From Motiliproteus sp965230185 (GTDB taxonomy: Bacteria > Pseudomonadota > Gammaproteobacteria > Pseudomonadales > Balneatricaceae), in assembly GCA_965230185.1 (NCBI GenBank), contig OZ245995.1, forward strand, positions 372,001 to 436,000: a stretch of 64,000 bases of DNA. Direction: 5' to 3'. A program made the translations under genes and the position numbers. Every line of letters starts with the position of its first letter. The first letter of the stretch is position 1. Shown piece by piece: positions 15,701-23,247 of this stretch. The notes beneath the pieces are model-generated. The model searched no databases, had not been told where the DNA came from, and was given only the letters and a program-made list of their open reading frames with translations.

Positions 15701-17470
15701 ATGAAGTTGGTATCATTGAAAATCGATAACTTCAGAGCCATAAATGGCTGTAATAATTTGATCGAATTTAAAGATAATAATATTGTATTTCTTTTTGGTA
15801 AGAACAATGTTGGAAAGTCAAGTGTTCTTCATGCATATAGGTACTTCGCTTCGCCTAATCAAAAAGCACTTATTACTGATTTTTATAATCATGATGCTAG
15901 TAAGGAAATAGTTATTGAGGCAATATTCCTAAAAGAAGAATGCGATAGCGATAACTTTAAAGAGAAAGGGCTTGATAAATGGGTTGATGCCAATGGTTTG
16001 GTAAGATTTCAAAAAGTGTGGGCTGGAGAAGATAAAGCGGCCACTAAGAAAACTTATAGCATTGAAGAAGAAGGTTTTGTTGTTGGAGGCTTCGGAGGGT
16101 TAGAACAAATTCTTACGAATGCTACTCCAAACATTATTTATATTGAGGCAATGCCTAGTGTTAAGTCATTGACAGACTGGCTTGAAAAAGAAATCAAGAG
16201 CAAACTTTTAAAAAAGCTGAAGGACAATCACAAAGAAGAATATGGTAAAGCCTTGTCGGCAATAAAATCTCTTCAAGATAAAGTTGAAAATGAAGGGTAT
16301 CTTGGTGAAATTAGCACTAAAGCTAATAGGTACTTTGGTGAAACTTTTCCAGACTTGCAGCTCAATATTCAATCAACTCCTTACAAAGAAGCTGATTTGA
16401 GCAAGTCATTTGAAAAGGATTTTAGCGTCACCATAGGCGCTAAAAAGGAAGAGGAGGTGCAGGAAGAAGAACAACGCTTAGCTGAAGCCGTCGAAGCTGC
16501 CGAAGAGTTGGTAGAAAGTGGTGAAAAGGATGATGATCCAAGCAGAAAATTTGACTTGCATGGTCACGGCCTAATCCGGCAAGCCATCATCAATATACTG
16601 TCTTTATTTAAAGATTCTAAAGATGGTGAGAAGCACATAATTCTTTTTGAAGAGCCAGAGTTATATTTGCATCCGAGTAATAAACGTAAATTTAGGAACA
16701 CCCTCTATCAAATTGCTGAGCAGGACGATTATCAGATAATCTGTGTGTCTCATGATCCTCAACTAATTGATCTGAGTCGTGAGCATACTTCTTTAGCAAG
16801 GTTTGTGAAAAAGGAAGCAGGTGAAACGGAAATATATCAAGCTGGTGATGGCGTATTCTCAAAAGATGAAGAGACGAAAGACAGAGTTCTAATGCTCAAC
16901 AGGTTTAACCCTCATGTTTGTGAAACATTCTTTTCAGACGAAGTAATCCTTGTCGAAGGCGACACTGAGGCGATAGTTCTCCGGAATTTAATAGAAGAGT
17001 ATTATTCTAATAGAGATTTATTCGTTCTTAACACTGGAACAAAAAACAATATTCCTTTCTTTATCGAAGTTCTTAGTTATTTCAATATTAGTCAGCATGT
17101 TATTCATGACTCAGATGAAAGATATCTGTATACGGATGGTGTAAGAAGATTAAAAAAAGACGGCGAGCCGAAGGCAAACAGCGCATGGACGCTCAATCAA
17201 AAGATATGGGATGCCATGGCGAATGCAGTAAGGGCTGGTGCTTCGGTTAGAAGGTATGTATCAGTGAGGAATTTCGAACATAGTCATGGATACGAACATG
17301 ATGCAGATAAAGGAAAGCCTCTGTCTGCTTATGAGTATGCAAAGACTTTGGACATTAATGATGATGCGAAGAGTATTATTGATTTTCTTAAGCAAGTGAC
17401 AGGAGATAACCCATATGAGGTTGAATATACCCAGGAATATCTCGAAGAAAAAGTCGAAGAGCCCTATTAA
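15701..17470 (+). CDS. OLD-family ATPase/TOPRIM endonuclease, probable phage defence
   Basis: A 589-residue protein with the OLD (overcoming lysogenization defect) architecture. The SMC/ABC-like ATPase has Walker A GKNNVGKS (33-40), the family motif HGHGLIRQ (287-294), Walker B IILFEEPELYLHP (313-325) and the H-loop at H351 (CVSHDPQLID). An acidic Glu/Lys-rich coiled segment lies at about 245-280. The C-terminal TOPRIM nuclease has E419 in VILVEGDTEAIVL and an acidic motif at 470-472 (HDSDE). OLD enzymes are metal-dependent nucleases; some act alone (phage P2 Old), others with a UvrD-like partner (GajAB of Gabija). No helicase gene is next to it, so it looks like the stand-alone class. Codon use is strikingly AT-rich compared with neighbours, indicating horizontal transfer. 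Confidence 0.85.
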   Translation: MKLVSLKIDNFRAINGCNNLIEFKDNNIVFLFGKNNVGKSSVLHAYRYFASPNQKALITDFYNHDASKEIVIEAIFLKEECDSDNFKEKGLDKWVDANGLVRFQKVWAGEDKAATKKTYSIEEEGFVVGGFGGLEQILTNATPNIIYIEAMPSVKSLTDWLEKEIKSKLLKKLKDNHKEEYGKALSAIKSLQDKVENEGYLGEISTKANRYFGETFPDLQLNIQSTPYKEADLSKSFEKDFSVTIGAKKEEEVQEEEQRLAEAVEAAEELVESGEKDDDPSRKFDLHGHGLIRQAIINILSLFKDSKDGEKHIILFEEPELYLHPSNKRKFRNTLYQIAEQDDYQIICVSHDPQLIDLSREHTSLARFVKKEAGETEIYQAGDGVFSKDEETKDRVLMLNRFNPHVCETFFSDEVILVEGDTEAIVLRNLIEEYYSNRDLFVLNTGTKNNIPFFIEVLSYFNISQHVIHDSDERYLYTDGVRRLKKDGEPKANSAWTLNQKIWDAMANAVRAGASVRRYVSVRNFEHSHGYEHDADKGKPLSAYEYAKTLDINDDAKSIIDFLKQVTGDNPYEVEYTQEYLEEKVEEPY

Positions 17471-17577
17471 AAATGGATAGCAAATCGCTGCACCGGAACC
17501 AAAAAGCTGTAGGATTTACGCTCCGGTGAGCGAGCCGTAGCGTGTCTGAGACATTTTAAACAGAAGAAGGAAACTCT

Positions 17578-17829
17578 ATGAATGGAGAGGCTTATCACTT
17601 AGCCCAGTCCGCAATTGCCGATCTAAAATCTGCAGTTTACTTAGCTCTCGAAAGTGCTGGGAGTGATGGTCTTTCGAATGCCGAGTTAGGGCGATCTCTT
17701 GGAATATACGCCGGTCATGTTGGCCATGAGGGCCATATTTCCAGGACTCTATTGGCATTGCTCGAGAGCGAAGGTGTTGTTATTCAAGAGCCTGAATCCA
17801 AACGCTGGTACATCAAAAGCGTTCTGTGA
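17578..17829 (+). CDS. Small winged-helix protein of unknown function
   Basis: An 83-residue protein, 107 bp after the OLD gene on the same strand, with GAAGAAGGAAA as ribosome site. Residues 16-80 read as a winged helix: helix SAVYLALESAG, then GLSNAELGRSLGIYAGHVGHEGHISRTLLALLESEGVVIQ and a C-terminal wing ending KRWYIKSVL. Similar tiny proteins occur widely, often near restriction or other accessory genes, as far as I recall, but I know no assigned role. It might regulate the island or act with the nuclease. Its base composition is intermediate between the OLD gene and the host chromosome. Confidence 0.6.
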   Translation: MNGEAYHLAQSAIADLKSAVYLALESAGSDGLSNAELGRSLGIYAGHVGHEGHISRTLLALLESEGVVIQEPESKRWYIKSVL

Positions 17830-17917
17830 TTTGCTTATACGTAATAAAAAATGCCAGTTGGGTGCGCTAAAACGCGCCGCTGTTTGTGACGTTGATTTTT
17901 AAAGACAAGGAGCGAAC

Positions 17918-18565
17918 ATGGGCGCTAAAACCTGGATGCTCGTTTACTCAGATGATACCCCGGTAAAAAGGCTCAAATCCGGCGCAGTCCGGGATCGTCA
18001 TGCGACAGACGAGCTGGTGAAGAGGCTTTTTCCCAACGAAAAACTCCAACCGATCGAGGATGGTGATCTCTCTTACACAAATCCCCCCGACGACACAATT
18101 TTTGCGGGCTGCTTTGAAGGAGTGACGGTGCTGGCAGCAAAGGAATTTGCGGGAGATTATCCATCAAAAACAGATCGGCGATTCATAGATATCTCCTATG
18201 GCAGGAATATTTATGCTCATGCCATGCATAGCGTCGTTGACTGGTTTGCGTTTGCAAAATGGGAAGATGGAAAGCTTGTACGAGCCCTGAGTCTGTCTCC
18301 GGATAGCGGAGTGCTGGAGGATATCGGTGAGAGGCTGCCGTTTGAAGTCGATTACTGGGCGGGAAAGTATCCTGCGTTGGATCCCGAGGAAGAGGATGAG
18401 CTGGAGTATCCATTTCCTTTCCATCCTCTGGAACTTGGCGAGGAGGCGCTGAAAGCGTTTTTCGGATACCAGCTGGAAGGATATGCTGACCAGAATCTGC
18501 TGGAACCGGAAACCATCACACTGGCTGGTTATCGTCGCGTTAAGCCCTGGTGGAAAATCTGGTGA
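17918..18565 (+). CDS. DUF6928 family protein
   Basis: A 215-residue protein beginning MGAKTWMLVYSDDTPVKRL, with TDELVKRLFP, NPPDDTIFAGCFEGVTVLAAKE, the very conserved HAMHSVVDWFAFAKWEDGKLVRALSLSPDSGVLEDIG, DYWAGKYP and FPFHPLELGEEALKAFFGYQLEG. This set of motifs matches a family I know as DUF6928, common in actinobacteria, whose function is unknown. No signal or membrane segment is visible. ACAAGGAG gives a good ribosome site. It lies 88 bp after the winged-helix gene and may be part of the same acquired block. The taxonomic skew of the family suggests transfer, but its codon use is close to that of the host. Confidence 0.7.
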   Translation: MGAKTWMLVYSDDTPVKRLKSGAVRDRHATDELVKRLFPNEKLQPIEDGDLSYTNPPDDTIFAGCFEGVTVLAAKEFAGDYPSKTDRRFIDISYGRNIYAHAMHSVVDWFAFAKWEDGKLVRALSLSPDSGVLEDIGERLPFEVDYWAGKYPALDPEEEDELEYPFPFHPLELGEEALKAFFGYQLEGYADQNLLEPETITLAGYRRVKPWWKIW

Positions 18566-18640
18566 TAAGGTGTAGCAGGTGACTAAGCTACTCCTTCATT
18601 AGGCTCATTCTATTTTCGGGCTCCACAGCTCTTCATTCCT

Positions 18641-18659
18641 GATCCTCGTTCTGAGGATC
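18641..18659 (+). terminator. Weak hairpin after the DUF6928 gene
   Basis: GATCCTC and GAGGATC form a 7-bp stem with a GTTCT loop, followed by ATAATC rather than a T-run. It could be a weak terminator or an RNA-processing hairpin. The rest of 18566-18848 shows no gene. Confidence 0.35.
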
Positions 18660-18848
18660 ATAATCCGCTCCCCCATTCACTCAGCGACTATCGCTTTGAG
18701 GACCTTTCAGAGCGCTTTCAGGCTCTCACTATATAGCTCCAGGCTGAAATAAGCCCTTAACTACGCTGGCTCGAATAGTAGCAGCGGTAACCCGGGTATA
18801 AGATTCGATAAACAAAATCCACCGGGGTGGACAGAGTGGCTACCCGTT

Positions 18849-20072
18849 ATGGCCTTGCTTTGTAGCTATAGAACCAGAAATCTGTCGATCGCTTTATTCT
18901 TCATGCTGGCGATTTTCTTACTGGCATCCTGCGGTTCCGTTGCAAAGAAACCGGTAAGCAGCTCGATCTTCGGAGAGCAGGTCAGCACCACGGTTGATTC
19001 GGAGATCGCCCGTTACTACCTGAGCAGCTACCTGCAGGGAAGGCCAGACAACCGGGTGCTGGATAAGCGGATTTCCAATCTCTACATCGGGTACCGGGGC
19101 ATCCTCCCTTCACGGGAAGAGCTGAAACAGATCTCCCGGGATTACTCCGTCGACTTCGCTGCGCTGTTCCTGGCTGATCTTCTGCTGAAGAATGACTGCA
19201 ACAGGATGCTGAACAGATCATTCAGGGCCCATCTTGAGAGCCCGACCACAGCTGATCTCAACCTGTCTTCCTATCAGATACTCTTTGTCCCCGGCTGGGA
19301 CTACGTCGATAACGGCTATGTAACCGGTTCGGATTTCAGAAAGCCCCGTAAACTGGCCACCACGCTGGGAATCGAGAATTATCTGGTTGAGATTCCACCG
19401 ACAGGCGCTGTCGAACAGAATGCCGCGTTTCTGGCCCGGGAGATTAGAGATCGCAGCCGTACCGGGAGCAGTGGCGCCGGGAAGGGAATCATTCTGGCCG
19501 GTGCCAGTTCGGCCGGCCCCACCATTCATCTCGCCCTCGGTGAATTGCTGGGCCAGCGGGAGAGAGCGTCGGTAAAAGCCTGGATCAATATCGGTGGCCT
19601 GCTGCAGGGGAGTCCGCTGATTGACGGCCTCCGGGGAGGGCCAGGGGGCTGGCTGTTTAATATTTTCGCCTGGGTTCAGGGCTGGGACAGGCAGGGCGTT
19701 CTGAGTATGGGGACGGAGGTCAGCAGAAAGCGCTTTTCGCGGCTGAAAACAGCGTCGGATCTGCTAATCATTAACTACCTCGGTGTTCCCCTGTCAGGGC
19801 AGCTCAGCAGACACTCCAGAGACAAATACCCGACGTTGAAGCCGCAGGGCCCCAATGATGGCCTCACCCTGCTGACCGATGCCATTGCGCCTGATAGCCT
19901 GACCATTGTCGCTCTGGGCAGCGACCACTATTTCGCGGAAGACCCTGAGATAGACAGGAAAACCGTCGCAATGATGGTGCTGGTCATCAGCTACCTCGAG
20001 AAAGGCCTGGCAGGGGATTGTCAGAGAGCAGGTGATGGCTGGCCTGACCGGCAGACTGCCGGTATGGAGTAA
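18849..20072 (+). CDS. Lipoprotein alpha/beta-hydrolase-like protein
   Basis: A 407-residue protein with a hydrophobic leader and lipobox LLASC (acylated C28), so probably membrane-anchored in the envelope. The core has YQILFVPGWDYVDNGY (strand and oxyanion region), a nucleophile elbow AGASSAG with S221 (an A-x-S-x-G variant of G-x-S-x-G), D337 in GPNDGLTLL and H360 in GSDHYFAED. Together these make a credible Ser-Asp-His triad of a lipase/esterase-like hydrolase. Substrate is unknown. Part of its C-terminus (19893-19991) is repeated as the tail of the remnant at 20935-21090. SD is weak, and an alternative start cannot be excluded. Neighbours give no pathway. Confidence 0.65.
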   Translation: MALLCSYRTRNLSIALFFMLAIFLLASCGSVAKKPVSSSIFGEQVSTTVDSEIARYYLSSYLQGRPDNRVLDKRISNLYIGYRGILPSREELKQISRDYSVDFAALFLADLLLKNDCNRMLNRSFRAHLESPTTADLNLSSYQILFVPGWDYVDNGYVTGSDFRKPRKLATTLGIENYLVEIPPTGAVEQNAAFLAREIRDRSRTGSSGAGKGIILAGASSAGPTIHLALGELLGQRERASVKAWINIGGLLQGSPLIDGLRGGPGGWLFNIFAWVQGWDRQGVLSMGTEVSRKRFSRLKTASDLLIINYLGVPLSGQLSRHSRDKYPTLKPQGPNDGLTLLTDAIAPDSLTIVALGSDHYFAEDPEIDRKTVAMMVLVISYLEKGLAGDCQRAGDGWPDRQTAGME

Positions 20073-20222
20073 CAAAACCCCGTGTTCCGGGGATCTTAAG
20101 GCTTCCCGGCTACACTGGTTAAAGAAGGGCCGGTTCGCCAGCTTAAAGATCTCCGAAGAGCTTGGAACAGCTTTCTGACCAGCCATAAAAGCCTTTTTCT
20201 GCAGAACAGGGGGGCATGACTG

Positions 20223-20867
20223 ATGACAGAGCATCAGGATTCAAAATTTGAGACCTCATCGGTTTTTAGCCTGTTTCCGACGACTGTCTGGCAGACGGTG
20301 CTGAAGGAGGAGATTGCCGCCGAAATCAGTAACCAGCTTCTGCAGACATTTGATCAGGAGACAGGCGCGCTCGACGATGCCGGGTCGGGTGGTAGCTGGC
20401 AGTCCGAGCGGAACCTGCATGGACGGGAGGAACTGAAGCCCCTGACCAAGGTGATTGGTATCGCGGTTGACGAGGCGCTGGAGCATCTGAAAGTCGTTCA
20501 CCGGGGTTATGAGATAACCGGTTGCTGGATCAACGTTAACGGCAAAGGGACTGCACACCGGGTTCATGCGCACCCGAATAATTTTCTGAGTGGGGTCTAT
20601 TATGTGCAGACTCAGCAGGGCGCGGACACGATCAATTTTCATGATCCGAGAGTTCAGACCGCCATTATTCGGCCCCCCGTCTCGAAGCTAACCGGCGGAA
20701 ATACGGATCAGGTGGTGGTGCAGGTCAGAAACGGCATGCTGCTTCTGTTTCCGTCATGGCTTCAGCACTCCGTGGATCCCAACAACAGCGAACAGACACG
20801 AATCAGTGTCAGCTTTAATGTGATGTTCTCCTCCTATGCCGGGACCATGAGTAAACCTCTCTGGTAG
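20223..20867 (+). CDS. TIGR02466-like putative 2OG-Fe(II) oxygenase
   Basis: A 214-residue protein resembling the TIGR02466/2OG-FeII_Oxy_5 family: FSLFPTTVWQTVL at the N-terminus, GCWINVNGKGTAHRVHAHPNNFLSGVYYV in the middle, and LLLFPSWLQHSVDPN followed by RISVSFNV near the end. The two histidine motifs and the late Arg fit the metal and 2-oxoglutarate ligands of a double-stranded beta-helix dioxygenase, although only family resemblance supports catalysis. Members are common in marine bacteria and cyanophages. It follows the lipoprotein hydrolase by 150 bp on the same strand; a link is not evident. Confidence 0.7.
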   Translation: MTEHQDSKFETSSVFSLFPTTVWQTVLKEEIAAEISNQLLQTFDQETGALDDAGSGGSWQSERNLHGREELKPLTKVIGIAVDEALEHLKVVHRGYEITGCWINVNGKGTAHRVHAHPNNFLSGVYYVQTQQGADTINFHDPRVQTAIIRPPVSKLTGGNTDQVVVQVRNGMLLLFPSWLQHSVDPNNSEQTRISVSFNVMFSSYAGTMSKPLW

Positions 20868-20934
20868 CTGGGCGCTGGCCTGCTGTTCCTGATTCCCGTC
20901 CCATCCTCCAGAATATGTTCTCTGAAGGCGCCCT

Positions 20935-21090
20935 GTGAAACTGACCTTTGTCGAAGGACTGCCCGGCAGCGGTAAAACCACTCTGGCGGACAGCCTGACT
21001 ATCGTAGCTCTGGGCCGTGACCACTATTTCGCGGAAGATCCTGAGGTAGACAGGAAAACAGTGGCTATGATGACACTGGTAATAACCTAA
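20935..21090 (+). pseudogene. Chimeric remnant: P-loop start joined to hydrolase C-terminus
   Basis: A 51-codon GTG-initiated frame. Codons 1-18 encode a kinase-like N-terminus with Walker A GLPGSGKTT. Codons 19-51 (20989-21087) align without gaps with 19893-19991 of the lipoprotein hydrolase, matching at 29 of 33 residues. Of 14 changed codons, 10 are synonymous, so the tail comes from a diverged, once-functional paralogue rather than a fresh copy. The frame stops at TAA right after. It looks like the scar of a deletion that joined two former genes, though a functional small protein is not excluded. GAAGG lies upstream of the GTG. Confidence 0.6.
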
Positions 21091-21203
21091 TTTAGATAGA
21101 GGCGAAGCGGGATGATGCCAGGGGCGTCTGGCGACGGGCCAGAATAGCAGCCAGCCCTGACAGCCCCGTAACGTCGCGTTGAGACTATGGAGGGTCCTGA
21201 GAT

Positions 21204-21488
21204 ATGTCTGCAGTGGACGACACACAGAAGCTGGCTGTAAAAAGGCTTGCCCGATTAACTGCAACGCGCAGCAACGCCCTGGGAGCGGGGGAGGATCGGG
21301 TAGATCCTGGAGTCGCTGACTCAGAGGAGAAGAGGATAACTGAATTACTGGAGTCAGATGATTCAGGTAAAAATGCTGAAAAATCGAAAGGTGAAGGGAT
21401 TGGTGTGCTGGAAATCATAGTCATTCTGATGGTGCTGGCAATTCTCGCCTATCCGGTTTACGGAATAGTAATAGCCTTTATGAGCTGA
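21204..21488 (+). CDS. Small C-terminally anchored membrane protein
   Basis: A 94-residue protein with a polar N-terminal part (about 1-65, rich in Asp, Glu, Lys and Ser) and one hydrophobic helix at about 68-91 (VLEIIVILMVLAILAYPVYGIVIAF) close to the C-terminus, a tail-anchor layout. GGAGGGTCCTGAGAT precedes the ATG, giving a good ribosome site. I recognise no family. It follows the chimeric remnant and precedes a lipoprotein gene. Confidence 0.5.
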   Translation: MSAVDDTQKLAVKRLARLTATRSNALGAGEDRVDPGVADSEEKRITELLESDDSGKNAEKSKGEGIGVLEIIVILMVLAILAYPVYGIVIAFMS

Positions 21489-21650
21489 CAACTCTTCATT
21501 GCTGGAACGGTGTCAGTGCGCCGATACGGATGCAATATCCATCGGGCTCTTGCCAGCCTTCTTCAAGATGTAACCGGGCTGTAAGAATTTCTCAATATTT
21601 CCCCGCTAGTCTGCCTTCGACTCCAAAACTGGTAACTGAGGACTTCTTCG

Positions 21651-22205
21651 ATGCTGAACAGCAAATCCCTTTTTGTCGTGGCTCTGAGCCTGGTGCTGGC
21701 TGCCTGCGGCGGGAATACCGTTAAAAAAGAGCAGGCGATGGTCGAGATGCCGAACAACGATGATCTCTATGAAGTTCATCACGAAGGCCGCATCTACATC
21801 TTTGACGATTTTGCCACCTACCAGAGCTTCAACGAAGTGGGTGAGACTGCCTACCGTAAGGTCTATATCGGCGACGGTCCTAAGGGTGAAACCCTGGTGT
21901 TCGGCCTGACCGGCAGGGACAAGAAGAAGACCAGCGGCATTGCCGGCATCGATCTGTACCGTGGCGACCTCAAGCCGGCGGATGCTTTCTACGCCGAGTT
22001 GCGGATGGAAGGCCGGATCTATGTCTTCGACAGCCTCAAAGAGATGAACCAGGTCCGTGCCATCGGTGAAGCCGCCTACCGCTTTACCGAGATCGGGACC
22101 GGCCCCAAAGGTGAAACTGTGGTATTCGTTCTGACTAAGGAAAACAAAAAGCACAAGCCAGTTGCGCTTCAGGCCGCGTTTAAAAAGCGTAACAACCTGA
22201 TGTAA
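21651..22205 (+). CDS. Lipoprotein with internal duplication
   Basis: A 184-residue probable lipoprotein: signal peptide with lipobox VLAAC (C19), then two homologous ~60-residue units. Unit 1 contains HEGRIYIFDDFATYQSFNEVGETAYRK and GPKGETLVFGL; unit 2 contains MEGRIYVFDSLKEMNQVRAIGEAAYRF and GPKGETVVFVL. Each looks like a small alpha/beta domain with a shared GPKGET turn. A Lys-rich tail follows. I know no assigned function. It is a single-gene unit with its own strong terminator downstream. Confidence 0.7.
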   Translation: MLNSKSLFVVALSLVLAACGGNTVKKEQAMVEMPNNDDLYEVHHEGRIYIFDDFATYQSFNEVGETAYRKVYIGDGPKGETLVFGLTGRDKKKTSGIAGIDLYRGDLKPADAFYAELRMEGRIYVFDSLKEMNQVRAIGEAAYRFTEIGTGPKGETVVFVLTKENKKHKPVALQAAFKKRNNLM

Positions 22206-22240
22206 GACCGCTGAACTTGTCATTCAGAACGTTCTGCTTC

Positions 22241-22276
22241 AACGGTTATGGTGACGGCCCTCCATAACCGTTTTTT
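22241..22276 (+). terminator. Rho-independent terminator after the duplicated lipoprotein gene
   Basis: AACGGTTATGG (22241-22251) pairs perfectly with CCATAACCGTT (22262-22272) around a 10-base loop, followed directly by a T-run. This is one of the strongest terminators in the window. Confidence 0.9.
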
Positions 22277-22464
22277 CTTCTGTCTTTTATCCGCTTTTCT
22301 GTTTGCTATTCGTTCACTGACCCCGGTCCTGCCTCCGGGACTCCCCCGCTTATCCCTCTGCGCCTTCCCGCTTGCCTGCGACCAGATTTTCAATCAGGAT
22401 GCCGGAATCCTGCTGTTTATTTGGAGCTGTTTTTTTTAATCCTGTTCGTGAGGAGGACTGACTT

Positions 22465-22794
22465 ATGGTCTGGCTCTATCTGGCGATTGCGATTGTGGCG
22501 GAAGTGGCGGCGACCAGTGCCCTCAAAGCCTCGGAGGAGTTTACCCGGCTGGTGCCGAGCCTGGTTGTGGTGGTCGGCTATGGTGTGGCCTTTTACTTCC
22601 TGGCGCTGGTGCTGCGGACGGTTCCGGTGGGCATCACCTATGCGGTCTGGGCCGGCCTCGGTATCGTACTGGTGGCGCTGGTGGGGGCGGTGCTCTACAA
22701 ACAGACCCCGGACCTGCCGGCGGTGATCGGCATGGGGCTGATTGTGCTCGGGGTGGTGGTGATTAACGTGTTCTCGAAGACCGTCAGCCACTGA
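22465..22794 (+). CDS. Small multidrug resistance (SMR) family transporter
   Basis: A 109-residue protein with four membrane helices and the essential membrane-embedded glutamate E13 (AEVAATSALKAS), equivalent to E14 of EmrE. It also has the GxGxx-rich second and fourth helices and YAVWAGLGIVLVALVG, the EmrE-type third-helix signature. SMR proteins work as dimers exchanging protons for cationic drugs or guanidinium compounds across the inner membrane. GAGGAG lies upstream of the ATG. The motif resembles EmrE/QacE more than the guanidinium exporter Gdx, but substrate choice is not certain. Confidence 0.88.
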   Translation: MVWLYLAIAIVAEVAATSALKASEEFTRLVPSLVVVVGYGVAFYFLALVLRTVPVGITYAVWAGLGIVLVALVGAVLYKQTPDLPAVIGMGLIVLGVVVINVFSKTVSH

Positions 22795-22860
22795 AGCCGG
22801 GCTACACTTTGCTGGTAGTCCCCGGATGGACAGGGAGACTGTCGGATAAGGAGCACAGGT

Positions 22861-23220
22861 ATGAATGGGCATGAAAAGATTAACTATGTGGAGTTTCCGG
22901 CCCGGGATCTCCCCTCCACTAAGGCCTTCTTTACCGAGGCGTTCGGCTGGAGCTTTGTCGATTACGGGCCCGAATACACCGCCTTCTCCGATCAGGGGCT
23001 GGACGGCGGTTTTTACCAGTCAGAACTCAGCGTATCGACGGACAGTGGCAGCGCCCTGATCGTCTTCTACAGCAAAGATCTGGAGCAGACTCAGGCGAAA
23101 ATCGAAAAGGCGGGCGGCGCCATTATCAAACCGATCTTCGCCTTCCCCGGTGGCCGCCGTTTCCATTTCGGCGACCCCAACGGCAACGAATACGCGGTCT
23201 GGTCCGATATCGGGGCCTGA
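22861..23220 (+). CDS. VOC family (glyoxalase-like) protein
   Basis: A 119-residue vicinal-oxygen-chelate protein with a paired beta-alpha-beta-beta-beta layout: INYVEFPARDLPSTKAFFTEAFGWSF, LDGGFYQ, LIVFYSKDLEQTQAKIEKAGGAIIKPIF and HFGDPNGNEYAVWS. The DPNGN(E) ending with a metal-ligating Glu is common in glyoxalase/bleomycin-resistance-like proteins. The exact reaction is unknown. AAGGAG gives the ribosome site. It stands between the SMR gene and the convergent DMT exporter gene. Confidence 0.85.
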   Translation: MNGHEKINYVEFPARDLPSTKAFFTEAFGWSFVDYGPEYTAFSDQGLDGGFYQSELSVSTDSGSALIVFYSKDLEQTQAKIEKAGGAIIKPIFAFPGGRRFHFGDPNGNEYAVWSDIGA

Positions 23221-23247
23221 GATCTTCAGGCCCCGAGGGGCCTGGTT

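Noticed and set aside
15701..17829. Gabija (GajAB) defence system
   Set aside because: The GajA-like nuclease is present, but the following gene is an 83-residue winged-helix protein, not a UvrD-like helicase.
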